A stretch of DNA of 15,362 bases, from NCBI GenBank assembly GCA_023955225.1, contig JAGSGJ010000041.1, positions 1 through 15,362 on the forward strand, read 5' to 3'. The translations under genes and the position numbers were made by a program. Shown here in pieces: positions 6,051-13,372 of the stretch. Below the pieces are notes generated by a model. That model did no database searches. It saw only the letters and a program-made list of their open reading frames with translations, and had not been told where the DNA came from. The stretch is from Sulfurovum sp. (GTDB lineage: Bacteria; Campylobacterota; Campylobacteria; Campylobacterales; Sulfurovaceae). The stretch's first letter is position 1; the number at the start of each line of letters is the position of its first letter.

Positions 6051-6483
6051 CACATTTATCCTTAAAAAGTACTCTGTCTAAACTGTATTTACCTGCACCA
6101 TGTGTTGCAAATATAATAAGAAAAAGTAGAAAATAAAGAGGAATTTCAATACCATTGTTTGCAACAGAAAATCCATTTGGAGCATGTACAAAAAATATAG
6201 CTCCCAACATGACACAAGAAAGCAGTATCGAGATATAACGTGTAAATAGTCCCAAAATTAAAAGTACGATGCCTATAGACTCAATACCTGATACCAGATA
6301 CGTAGTGAACGTCGGTAATGGTATAGATATATTTTCGAACCACTGTATTGTCTCTTCCAAATAATTGATCTTGGATAATACTGGTGAAGCAAATCCATAT
6401 GCCAAAACAAATCTTAGTATTAAAAGAATAAGGTTTTTGGGATAAGATAAAAGAACAGACAGTTCCCCCATAAAGTTTTTCAT
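6043..6483 (-). CDS. DoxX-like four-helix membrane protein
   Basis: A 146-residue integral membrane protein of the DoxX family. There are about four hydrophobic segments (near 17-37, 60-80, 84-104 and 112-130), with the family pattern LILRFVLAYGF, then SGIESIGIVLLILGLFTRY, then a small-residue-rich loop (HAPNGFSVANNG). Family members are often linked to quinone or redox processes in the membrane, but function varies. A strong ribosome site (AAAGGGAG) precedes the ATG, and TATAAT lies at 6522-6527 on the minus strand. Its end overlaps the start of the glutamate-synthase-domain gene by a few codons, so the two are one operon with tight coupling. A shared role, such as electron supply to the flavin protein, is inferred from that coupling only. 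Confidence 0.82.
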   Translation of the reverse strand: MKNFMGELSVLLSYPKNLILLILRFVLAYGFASPVLSKINYLEETIQWFENISIPLPTFTTYLVSGIESIGIVLLILGLFTRYISILLSCVMLGAIFFVHAPNGFSVANNGIEIPLYFLLFLIIFATHGAGKYSLDRVLFKDKCDE

Positions 6484-6521
6484 TGCACACTCCCTTTAGT
6501 ACACAGCTATTACATAAAGTT

Positions 6522-6527
6522 ATTATA
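6522..6527 (-). promoter_or_regulatory. -10 element of the DoxX/glutamate-synthase operon
   Basis: A perfect TATAAT on the minus strand, 38 bases before the DoxX ATG. It overlaps a 6-bp inverted repeat, ATACAC/GTGTAT (6525-6530 with 6539-6544), in the 89-base divergent spacer. The repeat could be a regulator site or chance. Confidence 0.5.
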
Positions 6528-6572
6528 CACTATTTTTTGTGTATTAACTATGTAGTCAAAAAGGGATGATTT

Positions 6573-7460
6573 ATGAAACAATCATTTTTATTTATAATAT
6601 TATTTTCATTTTTTTCTTATGCACAACCTGATGTCACCCTTCAAGTTTTAGGTTCTGGCGGTCCAGAGAGTGGTGATAAACGTGCTTCTTCTGGATATCT
6701 TATATGGATAGATGGAAAAAGTAAAGTACTTATTGATTTTGGAGGAGGCACCTCACTACGCTTTGAGGAAGTTGGCGCACGTATAGAAGATTTAGATGTC
6801 ATTTTACTCACACATTTACATGTAGATCATACTGCAGACCTCCCTGCACTGCTTAAGTCTAGTTTTTTTACTAGGGCTTCAGGGAATTTATATATCTATG
6901 GTCCGGATAAAAATAATTTTATGCCAAGTACAAGTGAGTTTGTTAACAGACTCTTTAAAGAAGATGATGGTGCATGGCAATACTTAGGTGATCATCTAGA
7001 TGGGCGTGCAGAACTACAACTCAAAGTAAGCAACATAGTAAAAAATTTAAAAGAAAGTATGATTTTCAATAAAAATGGCATAAGTATTTCTGCAGTAAGT
7101 GTTCATCATGGACCTATACCTGCTATCGCATATCGTGTAAATACAGGTAATAAAAGTATCACTTTCTCTGGTGATATGAATGGAGAATATCATACGTTAG
7201 AGACCTTAGCGAAGAATTCTGATATCTTAGTTGCTCACAATGCTGTCACGAAAGGAAGCACAGGTGTCGCAGCTAAATTACACATGACTCCATACATCAT
7301 AGGGGAAATAGCCAAAAAGGCACAAGTTAAAAAACTGGTGCTTTCACATAGAATGTTAAGAACCTTAGGAAAAGAGAGTAGTACAAAAAGTGAAATAAGA
7401 AAACATTACAAGGGCACTATAACCTTTGCAGACGATAAAAGTCTCTATAGGATCAATTAG
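6573..7460 (+). CDS. Exported metallo-beta-lactamase-fold hydrolase (RNase Z-like type)
   Basis: A 295-residue MBL-fold hydrolase with a signal peptide (KQSFLFIILFSFFSYA, 2-17), so it acts in the periplasm. Metal-site motifs: THLHVDH (80-86; H81, H83, D85, H86), VHHG (177-180; H178 or H179), SGDMN (199-203; D201) and LSHR (257-260; H259). The loop pattern LGSGGPESGDKRASSGYLI resembles RNase Z and related phosphodiesterase or arylsulfatase-like members, but an exported protein is unlikely to mature tRNA. It probably cleaves an ester or phosphodiester substrate outside the cytoplasm; the substrate is unknown. The ATG follows AAGGGATG (6561-6568). It is transcribed alone, divergent from the DoxX gene, and its stop overlaps the end of the opposing small gene by 8 bases. 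Confidence 0.88.
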   Translation: MKQSFLFIILFSFFSYAQPDVTLQVLGSGGPESGDKRASSGYLIWIDGKSKVLIDFGGGTSLRFEEVGARIEDLDVILLTHLHVDHTADLPALLKSSFFTRASGNLYIYGPDKNNFMPSTSEFVNRLFKEDDGAWQYLGDHLDGRAELQLKVSNIVKNLKESMIFNKNGISISAVSVHHGPIPAIAYRVNTGNKSITFSGDMNGEYHTLETLAKNSDILVAHNAVTKGSTGVAAKLHMTPYIIGEIAKKAQVKKLVLSHRMLRTLGKESSTKSEIRKHYKGTITFADDKSLYRIN

Positions 7461-7644
7461 AGGCTTTAAAACGACACTCACCAAGAGTAATAGTCTTCCC
7501 TTTTTTGATCTCGGAGAGGATATATTTTAGAGTTCCCTCAGCATCTGTATCAGGCATCTCTTCTTCTATCATACGCAAGGCATCTTTTTGGCTTGTCTTT
7601 TGCCATTTTTTTTCGTAGGTGTATTGGGTATAGATATCTACCAA
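7453..7644 (-). CDS. Small hypothetical protein, probable TTG start by re-initiation
   Basis: No family recognised. The reading frame is open from 7710, but its first 22 residues merely read the coding sequence of the preceding small gene in another frame. The likely start is the TTG at 7644, one base after that gene's stop codon (TAAATTG), giving 63 residues: VDIYTQYTYEKKWQKTSQKDALRMIEEEMPDT and so on, mostly charged helix, with one Cys near the end (GECRF). A GGA six bases upstream could be a weak ribosome site. This arrangement suggests translation by re-initiation after the upstream gene. An ATG start at 7710 with a 65-base overlap is possible but less likely. The C-terminal end overlaps the MBL gene by 8 bases. 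It is soluble, with no signal peptide. Confidence 0.6.
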   Translation of the reverse strand: MVDIYTQYTYEKKWQKTSQKDALRMIEEEMPDTDAEGTLKYILSEIKKGKTITLGECRFKASN

Positions 7645-7645
7645 T

Positions 7646-7840
7646 TTAGATCCAGCCAAGTTCAGCAAAAATAGGTTCCATCTCCATCCACCAGTTTTTA
7701 AACCGTACATTCAATTCAGAGATGGCGTTATCTTCTTCTTTCCACTCTTTGAGCTTCTCTAAAATCAAGGATTTATTTTCTTCAGACACATTACTTGACT
7801 TTTGTACATGGTTGATCACTTCTTCAATCTTATTTTTCAT
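7646..7840 (-). CDS. Small helical hypothetical protein (possibly DUF4404-like)
   Basis: A 64-residue, highly charged, all-helical protein (MKNKIEEVINHVQKSS ... KLKEWKEEDNA) with an aromatic end (FKNWWMEMEPIFAELGWI). That ending resembles the tail of the DUF4404 family, where a conserved ELGI-like end follows an acidic helix, but the match is too weak to assert. The start is the ATG at 7840, which has AAAGGAATTAAAT before it; the longer reading to 7888 would begin inside the promoter. It heads a two-gene unit with the TTG-started gene behind it. A textbook sigma-70 promoter precedes it, suggesting steady expression. It is predicted cytoplasmic, perhaps a coiled-coil dimer. Confidence 0.68.
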   Translation of the reverse strand: MKNKIEEVINHVQKSSNVSEENKSLILEKLKEWKEEDNAISELNVRFKNWWMEMEPIFAELGWI

Positions 7841-7859
7841 ATTTAATTCCTTTATGTTT

Positions 7860-7888
7860 ATTCTAATGCAATCTACCATTATTGTCAA
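7860..7888 (-). promoter_or_regulatory. Sigma-70 promoter of the small two-gene unit
   Basis: On the minus strand, TTGACA (7883-7888) and TAGAAT (7860-7865) are separated by 17 bp. This is a near-consensus vegetative promoter, ending 19 bases before the ATG at 7840. A full -35 is unusual in this DNA, where most promoters show only the -10. Confidence 0.65.
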
Positions 7889-7907
7889 TGCCCATTAAGT
7901 ATAGCTA

Positions 7908-7916
7908 TGAGATAAT
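7908..7916 (+). promoter_or_regulatory. Extended -10 for nhaA
   Basis: TG-A-GATAAT forms an extended -10 (5 of 6 in the hexamer), about 30 bases before the nhaA start codon, with the GAGGAA ribosome site between them. It lies back to back with the minus-strand sigma-70 promoter at 7860-7888. Confidence 0.4.
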
Positions 7917-7945
7917 CAGCTTTAGTAATACATGAGGAATGCTTT

Positions 7946-9118
7946 ATGCCTACACAATTTTTACAAGACTTCATCAAAAAAGAATCATCTGCAGGGATTT
8001 TACTGATCATTGTCACTATTTTGGCACTTTTCTTAGAAAACACTTTTATGACTGTATTTTATACAAGTTTTTTACATACACCCATTGAGATCCGTTTTGG
8101 AGATCTTCAGATAGCAAAACCTCTTCTTTTATGGGTCAATGACGGACTTATGGCAGTCTTTTTCTTCGTTATAGGTCTTGAAGTAAAAAGGGAAGTCAAA
8201 GAGGGTCACCTCTCTTCCCTCTCTCAGATAATACTTCCGGGTATAGCGGCTATAGGAGGTATGGCAGTACCTGCTTTGGTTTTCATCGCCTTTAATAATG
8301 GTGAAGCTTTTTCTATGAACGGATGGGCCATCCCTACAGCTACCGATATCGCATTTGCACTAGGTATTTTGTCTTTACTGGGAAACAGAGTACCTGTCTC
8401 TTTAAAAATATTTTTGATGGCATTAGCTATCATCGATGACCTGGGTGCTATTGTGATCATTGCACTCTTTTATACCAGTGATCTGTCTACCATGTCCATT
8501 ACCATTGCAGCCATTGCACTTCTTATACTTTTCATTATGAACCGCATGGATGTTGCGATAAAGTCAGTCTATATAGTCGTAGGCCTCGTTCTATGGATCT
8601 CTGTACTAAAGTCTGGTGTACATGCTACACTTGCCGGAGTAGCCCTTGCCTTTATGATCCCTCTAACTTCCAAAGACAAAGAAGGGAAGAGCTTTTCTAT
8701 GGCTAAAGAGATGGAGCATGATCTACACTACTGGGTTGCATTCTTCATCTTGCCTCTTTTTGCTTTTGTCAATGCCGGTGTTGATCTTAAAGGTATTTCG
8801 ATCGAGGAGATGTCTGGTCCTGTACCACTGGGGATCATGCTTGGTCTTTTTGTCGGTAAACAGGTAGGTGTGTTTGGTTTCTCTTGGTTAGCCATAAAAA
8901 TGGGCATAGCTTCTTTACCAAAAGATAGCAACATGACCATGCTTTATGGAGTGAGTGTCTTAACAGGTATAGGGTTTACCATGAGTCTCTTTATAGACAC
9001 ATTGGCCTATAATGATACACAGATCTATCACTATGCCGATAAACTTGCTATTCTTCTTGGATCTTTCCTTTCTGCTATCGTAGGATATCTCGTACTACGT
9101 CTAGCAAGAAGTAAATAA
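7946..9118 (+). CDS. nhaA: Na+/H+ antiporter NhaA
   Basis: An inner-membrane antiporter that exports Na+ (or Li+) in exchange for protons, important for salt and pH homeostasis. The 390-residue length equals the family norm. Signature parts: WVNDGLMAVFFFVIGLEVKRE (63-83), the broken-helix motif IPTATDIAFALG (129-140), the two ion-binding aspartates D164 and D165 (AIIDDLGAI), H226 (GVHATLAG; pH-response region) and K305 in GKQVG, the counterpart of E. coli K300. About 12 membrane segments can be traced. It starts at the ATG at 7946 after GAGGAA. It is monocistronic, with no NhaR-type regulator nearby. A sodium antiporter fits a marine or saline habitat. Identification is firm. Confidence 0.97.
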   Translation: MPTQFLQDFIKKESSAGILLIIVTILALFLENTFMTVFYTSFLHTPIEIRFGDLQIAKPLLLWVNDGLMAVFFFVIGLEVKREVKEGHLSSLSQIILPGIAAIGGMAVPALVFIAFNNGEAFSMNGWAIPTATDIAFALGILSLLGNRVPVSLKIFLMALAIIDDLGAIVIIALFYTSDLSTMSITIAAIALLILFIMNRMDVAIKSVYIVVGLVLWISVLKSGVHATLAGVALAFMIPLTSKDKEGKSFSMAKEMEHDLHYWVAFFILPLFAFVNAGVDLKGISIEEMSGPVPLGIMLGLFVGKQVGVFGFSWLAIKMGIASLPKDSNMTMLYGVSVLTGIGFTMSLFIDTLAYNDTQIYHYADKLAILLGSFLSAIVGYLVLRLARSK

Positions 9119-9164
9119 TGATTACTAGCGCATAAAAATTTTATAGAAGTTAAAGTTTTTTTAT

Positions 9165-9181
9165 CCTATCATATAGATAGG
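9165..9181. repeat. Short inverted repeat between nhaA and the Lys-rich gene
   Basis: CCTATC (9165-9170) and GATAGG (9176-9181) are perfectly complementary around a 5-base loop, about 47 bases after the nhaA stop and 10 bases before the next TATAAT. No U-run follows, so I do not call it a terminator; a regulator site for the downstream promoter is equally possible. Confidence 0.3.
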
Positions 9182-9190
9182 CATATAGTC

Positions 9191-9196
9191 TATAAT
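9191..9196 (+). promoter_or_regulatory. -10 element of the Lys-rich small gene
   Basis: A perfect TATAAT 18 bases before the ATG at 9214, with AAAAGGA between them. This gives a leader of only about 10-12 bases and supports the small gene being expressed on its own. Confidence 0.5.
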
Positions 9197-9213
9197 TTAT
9201 AAAAGGATTGAAA

Positions 9214-9351
9214 ATGATTAAAAAGAAACAAGTTAAAAAGTATATCAAAAAAGAGATGGACAGCAGACTCAAAAAAGAGTTAAAACAAGAGATCAAAAAG
9301 CATATCAAAGACTATAAGAAAAAAGACAAAGCAGACAAAAAGAAAAAGTAA
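9214..9351 (+). CDS. Extremely lysine-rich 45-residue protein
   Basis: A gene too short for common length cut-offs but well supported: TATAAT (9191-9196), AAAAGGA ribosome site with 6-7-base spacing, ATG, and a terminator-like hairpin 14 bases after the stop. The product has 21 Lys in 45 residues. Residues 1-34 show hydrophobic positions (I2, V7, I11, L19, L23, I27, I31) at 3-4-residue spacing among Lys/Glu, as in an amphipathic helix with repeated IKKH/IKKE units; the tail (35-45) is nearly all Lys and Asp. There is no signal peptide. It could bind nucleic acid or ribosomes, or associate with membranes through the helix; none of these can be decided here. The protein family is not recognised. 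Confidence 0.7.
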   Translation: MIKKKQVKKYIKKEMDSRLKKELKQEIKKHIKDYKKKDKADKKKK

Positions 9352-9362
9352 AACCTCATACT

Positions 9363-9397
9363 TTCATCTCGTTCTCTATGCTAGTGAACGAGGTGAA
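9363..9397. terminator. Bidirectional hairpin between convergent genes
   Basis: TTCATCTCGTTC (9363-9374) pairs with GAACGAGGTGAA (9386-9397) over 12 bp with one G-T wobble and an 11-base loop. It sits between the stop of the Lys-rich gene and the stop of the opposing beta-CASP gene. Neither side has a strong U-tract, but position and stem strength suggest it ends both transcripts. Confidence 0.6.
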
Positions 9398-9408
9398 TTC
9401 AAATACAC

Positions 9409-10809
9409 TCATCCCAAATAAATAACTTCTTCAGGCTCTACAATATGTGCTTTTTTACCTAAGGCATTTTCTATAACACTTCGTAAAATAACCTGTTTGT
9501 CCTCTTCTCCATGTATAAGATATACACGATAAAGATCTTCCATTTGTGATATCCATTTGATAATGGCATCCTGATCAGCATGGGCAGAAAAACCATTAAT
9601 AGTATGAATGCTTGCTTTGATAAGTATATCTTCATGATAAATCTTAACCCAACGTGCACCGTCAACGATGTGACGCCCTAAAGTGCCAACTGCCTGATAC
9701 CCTACAAATATGACTGCATTTTTGGGATTCCAAAGACGATTTTTAAAATGATGGATGATTCTTCCTCCTGTACACATACCACTACCTGCAATGATAATAG
9801 CACGGCTGTCCACTTCATTGATGGCTCTGGATCCTTCAACATCAGGCGTATAGACAAGATTTTCAAAAGCAAAAACACTACCATCTCTTTCCTTATAATC
9901 CTGACATTGCTGGCTCAATAGATCACTGTAATTGTTGTATACCTCTGTAGCTCGTGTAGCCATAGGGCTGTCTAAAAATATGTTACAGTGAGGAAGCTCT
10001 TTTCTGTCATGCATCTCTTTGAGAATACATAATATCTCTTGTGTACGCTCCACAGCAAAAGAAGGGATCAGTACATTACCCCAGTTGCGTAATGTATCGA
10101 TAATCACCCGTTTAAACTCAGCAATGCTCGCCTCTGTATCCTTATGGTTACGGTCACCATAGGTTGACTCAACATAGAGATAGTTGGCATGACTACATTT
10201 CTCTAAGTTTTCCATGACCATATTGTTGTCATTGCCTATATCACCTGAAAACACAATGGTTTGATCTACATCATTCTCACGGTATGTTATTTCAATAAAA
10301 GCAGCGCCTAATATATGTCCGGCATCACGATACGTTACTTTGATACCTTCTTTAAGCTCAACAGACTCATCATATTCAGGATGATGCCATGTTAGATCAA
10401 AGGCTTCCTCAACATGGTCCTCGTCATACAGAGGTTCTCTTACATCTTTCTCTTTCCCTCGTCGCTGTGCTTTTCTAAAATTGGTCTTAAAATCCTCTTT
10501 CATGATCTTTGCACTGTCAAGTAAAATGATCTCAGCTATATCGCGTGTTGCAGCTGTAGCATAAATTTCACCAGTAAATCCTTCTTTAACTAGTTTGGGT
10601 AAACGTCCTACATGGTCAAGATGTGCATGTGTAAGCAAAAGATAATCTATCTCAGAAGCATCAAAATGAAATGTATCATAATTGCGATCTTCTTCAGATC
10701 CCTGAAACATCCCACAATCAATAAGAATACGAGGTCCATGTTCAATCGCAAGTAAATGACAAGAGCCTGTTACCACTTCTGCCGCGCCATATGAGGTTAC
10801 TGTTGCCAT
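9409..10809 (-). CDS. MBL-fold beta-CASP ribonuclease-like protein
   Basis: A 466-residue metallo-beta-lactamase/beta-CASP protein of the type annotated as RNA-processing exonuclease (YSH1/CPSF-like). Metal site: THAHLDH (60-66; H61, H63, D65, H66), DAGHILGAA (162-170; H164) and FSGDIG (187-192; D190). Beta-CASP part: IPSFAVERTQEIL (248-260), LDSPMA (279-284) and IAGSGMCTGGR (340-350). C-terminal metal motifs: FSAHAD (407-412; H410) and LIHGE (431-435; H433). There is no KH domain and no RNase J C-terminal extension. Zinc-dependent RNA cleavage in the cytoplasm is expected by family; the bacterial members are poorly characterised. The start has AAAGGA before the ATG at 10809. It follows PEP synthase by 40 bases on the same strand, so co-transcription is likely. 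Confidence 0.9.
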   Translation of the reverse strand: MATVTSYGAAEVVTGSCHLLAIEHGPRILIDCGMFQGSEEDRNYDTFHFDASEIDYLLLTHAHLDHVGRLPKLVKEGFTGEIYATAATRDIAEIILLDSAKIMKEDFKTNFRKAQRRGKEKDVREPLYDEDHVEEAFDLTWHHPEYDESVELKEGIKVTYRDAGHILGAAFIEITYRENDVDQTIVFSGDIGNDNNMVMENLEKCSHANYLYVESTYGDRNHKDTEASIAEFKRVIIDTLRNWGNVLIPSFAVERTQEILCILKEMHDRKELPHCNIFLDSPMATRATEVYNNYSDLLSQQCQDYKERDGSVFAFENLVYTPDVEGSRAINEVDSRAIIIAGSGMCTGGRIIHHFKNRLWNPKNAVIFVGYQAVGTLGRHIVDGARWVKIYHEDILIKASIHTINGFSAHADQDAIIKWISQMEDLYRVYLIHGEEDKQVILRSVIENALGKKAHIVEPEEVIYLG

Positions 10810-10849
10810 GATTATTCCTTTAATGTATTATCTATTTTTATTGTACTTT

Positions 10850-13270
10850 CTAAATGATATCTTTGTGCTTAGATTCCAATATACTGATATTCTGGATGGT
10901 TTGCAGCACGGTGTCCGGATTTAAACTTAGAGAATCTATGCCCATTTTCACCAGTGCTTCTGCCATCTCAGGGTAGTCTGAAGGCCCCTGCCCGCAAATT
11001 CCGCTATGCCGATTATTTCGTTTTGCACCTTCTACTGCCATCTCGATCATCTTCATCACACCAGGATCCCGTTCATCATAATCAAATGCAACTATTTCAG
11101 AGTCACGATCCACACCAAGTGTCAATTGGGTTAAATCATTTGAACCGATACTGATACCATCAAACAATGTACAGAATGCATCTACCTGAATAACATTATT
11201 TGGTATCTCACACATCACATAAATTTTTAATCCGTTTTCACCACGCTTAAGACCATATTTTTCCATTGCATCAAGTACCCTTTGCCCCTCTTCTACTCTA
11301 CGGCAAAAAGGTATCATCAAAATAACATTATCAAAACCCATATCATCTCTTACACGCTTCATCGCTTCACATTCCAGAGCAAATCCCTCTTGATAACTAG
11401 GATGTGTATAGCGCGATGCACCACGAAAGCCGATCATAGGGTTTTCTTCATGCAATTCAAAGAATTTACCTCCAAGCAGAGTCGCATATTCATTGGTTTT
11501 AAAGTCACTCATTCTTACCACGCAAGGATTAGGATATACAGATGATGCAATGCTGGCAACACCTTCCGAAAGTACTTTTAAAAAGAATGATTCAGGACTT
11601 TCATATGCTGCGGTAAGTTGGTCTATCTTTTGTCGTGTCGTTTCATCCACTTTTTCAGGATGTATAAGTGCCATTGGATGGGCTTTAATGGCCGTGTTAA
11701 TGATGAACTCCATTCTTGCAAGCCCAATGCCATCTACGGGGAGGGAAGCGAGTGAAAATGCCATATCTGGATTACCAAGATTCATCATGATCTGTGTATT
11801 AGTTTTGGATACAGAACTAAGATCTGTTTTTCTGATCTCAAAATCAAGACTTCCCTCATACACCAAACCTCTCTGACCTTCAGCACAACTCACTGTAATT
11901 TCCTGTCCATCCTCCAGTAGACCTACAGCATTTTCTGCTCCTACAATGGCGGGTATACCCAACTCTCTGGAGACGATGGCCGCATGACAAGTTCTGCCAC
12001 CACTGTTTGTCACGATAGCCGAGGCTATTTTCATGATCGGTTCCCAATCTGGACTTGTGATCTCAGCAACAAGTACATCCCCTGCTTTAAATTCATCCAG
12101 TTTGCTTGCATCAAGTATCTTACATACTTTTCCAGAACCGATCTTTGTTCCTACTGCTTGACCTTCTACCAATACATTACTTCGCTCATTGAGAACGTAC
12201 ATCTCCATATGAGTTCCTTCTTTTCTGGACTCAACTGTTTCAGGACGTGCCTGAACTATATAAATTTGACCATCTAAGCCATCTTTGGCCCACTCCATAT
12301 CCATAGCTTTGTTATATCCTGCCTGTTTCGAATAGTGATCTTCTATTTTAATAGCATACTCTGCAAGAAGTATCACATCCACATCACTGATACAAAACTT
12401 TGTTTGATCTGCTTTAGGGATATCTATATTCTTGGTATACTCCACAGTAATATTGTCTTTATTGATCTCATCTGCAAAGACCATTTTAAGTGCTTTATCG
12501 CCAAGTCTTCTTTTGAGTACTGCACGGTGGCCTTTTTTGAAAGTAGGTTTATGCACATAGAAACTGTCTGGAGTAATGCTTCCCTGAACAATGTTCTCAC
12601 CTAAACCATACGCTGCGTTGATAAAAACAACATCCTTAAATCCTGTCTCAGAATCAATAGAAAACATTACACCACTCTCACCGATATCACTTCTTACCAT
12701 TTTCATCACAACCACACTCAAATGGACTTTCAGGTTGTCAAATCCATGATCAAACTTGTAATGTATGGAACGATCTGTAAAATTGGAAGCTAAACAACGT
12801 CTATAAGCATCCAAGAGTGCATCCAATCCACGAATGTTTAAATAACTCTCATTCTGTCCGGCAAAAGAGGCTTCAGGAGAGTCTTCAGCAGTTGCCGAAC
12901 TACGTACCGCCAGTGTAACATCTTCTCCATACTCAACTTTGAGTACTTCGTAAGCGTTGCTTATCTGATCTACCATATTATCAGGCAGTATACACTCATG
13001 GATGATCTCTCTACAATGCTTTCCACACTCTTGCAGTTGAACTACATCATCAGGATTCAAATCGTCAAGGTGCGCATGTAACTTCTCCCAGGCATTATTG
13101 CTGTCGAGTATGGTTCTATAAGCATCTGCAGTAATAGCAAAACCATTAGGGATACGTATACCCTCTTTGGTAAGATTCTGATACATCTCACCTAAAGAAG
13201 CATTTTTACCACCGACTAGATCAACATCTTCTATATTAAGTTCATTAAACCATTTAATATACTGAGACAT
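10850..13270 (-). CDS. ppsA: Phosphoenolpyruvate synthase
   Basis: Makes PEP from pyruvate and ATP with release of AMP and phosphate, the entry to gluconeogenesis and important for carbon assimilation in autotrophs. The 806-residue length is normal. Order of domains: ATP-grasp-like nucleotide domain (LVGGKNASLGEM at 18-29, VRSSATAEDSPEASFAGQ at 122-139, the carboxyl end IYIVQARPETVES at 336-348), swivelling His domain with catalytic H429 in GGRTCHAAIVSRELGIPAIVG, and PEP-utilising TIM barrel (GIGLARMEF at 514-522, GFRGASRY at 614-621, IGSNDLTQLTLGVDRDS at 708-724) with catalytic C759 in GICGQGPSD. These set it apart from PPDK. A good AAAGGA precedes the ATG, and a strong sigma-70 promoter lies just upstream. 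No regulator (PSRP) is adjacent. Confidence 0.97.
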   Translation of the reverse strand: MSQYIKWFNELNIEDVDLVGGKNASLGEMYQNLTKEGIRIPNGFAITADAYRTILDSNNAWEKLHAHLDDLNPDDVVQLQECGKHCREIIHECILPDNMVDQISNAYEVLKVEYGEDVTLAVRSSATAEDSPEASFAGQNESYLNIRGLDALLDAYRRCLASNFTDRSIHYKFDHGFDNLKVHLSVVVMKMVRSDIGESGVMFSIDSETGFKDVVFINAAYGLGENIVQGSITPDSFYVHKPTFKKGHRAVLKRRLGDKALKMVFADEINKDNITVEYTKNIDIPKADQTKFCISDVDVILLAEYAIKIEDHYSKQAGYNKAMDMEWAKDGLDGQIYIVQARPETVESRKEGTHMEMYVLNERSNVLVEGQAVGTKIGSGKVCKILDASKLDEFKAGDVLVAEITSPDWEPIMKIASAIVTNSGGRTCHAAIVSRELGIPAIVGAENAVGLLEDGQEITVSCAEGQRGLVYEGSLDFEIRKTDLSSVSKTNTQIMMNLGNPDMAFSLASLPVDGIGLARMEFIINTAIKAHPMALIHPEKVDETTRQKIDQLTAAYESPESFFLKVLSEGVASIASSVYPNPCVVRMSDFKTNEYATLLGGKFFELHEENPMIGFRGASRYTHPSYQEGFALECEAMKRVRDDMGFDNVILMIPFCRRVEEGQRVLDAMEKYGLKRGENGLKIYVMCEIPNNVIQVDAFCTLFDGISIGSNDLTQLTLGVDRDSEIVAFDYDERDPGVMKMIEMAVEGAKRNNRHSGICGQGPSDYPEMAEALVKMGIDSLSLNPDTVLQTIQNISILESKHKDII

Positions 13271-13287
13271 AAGCTATCCTTTTTATT

Positions 13288-13317
13288 ATTCTACTCCTAA
13301 ATAGTTAATCCTGTCAA
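13288..13317 (-). promoter_or_regulatory. Sigma-70 promoter of ppsA
   Basis: On the minus strand, TTGACA (13312-13317) and TAGAAT (13288-13293) have an 18-bp spacer. The -10 ends 17 bases before the ppsA ATG, leaving a short leader with AAAGGA. The consensus -35 suggests high constitutive expression. Confidence 0.65.
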
Positions 13318-13357
13318 CCGTAAGATTCCATTTTGGAGAAAAGCACTCCTCCATTTA

Positions 13358-13366
13358 TGCTATAAT
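13358..13366 (+). promoter_or_regulatory. Extended -10 placed for a leaderless transcript
   Basis: TG-C-TATAAT is a perfect extended -10 (TATAAT at 13361-13366). Only 6 bases separate it from the ATG at 13373, so the usual start point, about 7 bases after the hexamer, coincides with the A of ATG. An inverted repeat TGGAG/CTCCA lies just upstream (around 13334-13353). Confidence 0.6.
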
Positions 13367-13372
13367 AATTCT

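Noticed and set aside
6573..7460. Calling the exported MBL protein RNase Z
   Set aside because: The signal peptide places it outside the cytoplasm, so a tRNA-processing role is improbable despite the similar motif layout.
7453..7840. Programmed frameshift joining the two small genes
   Set aside because: No slippery run is visible at the junction, and TAA-A-TTG re-initiation explains the layout more simply.
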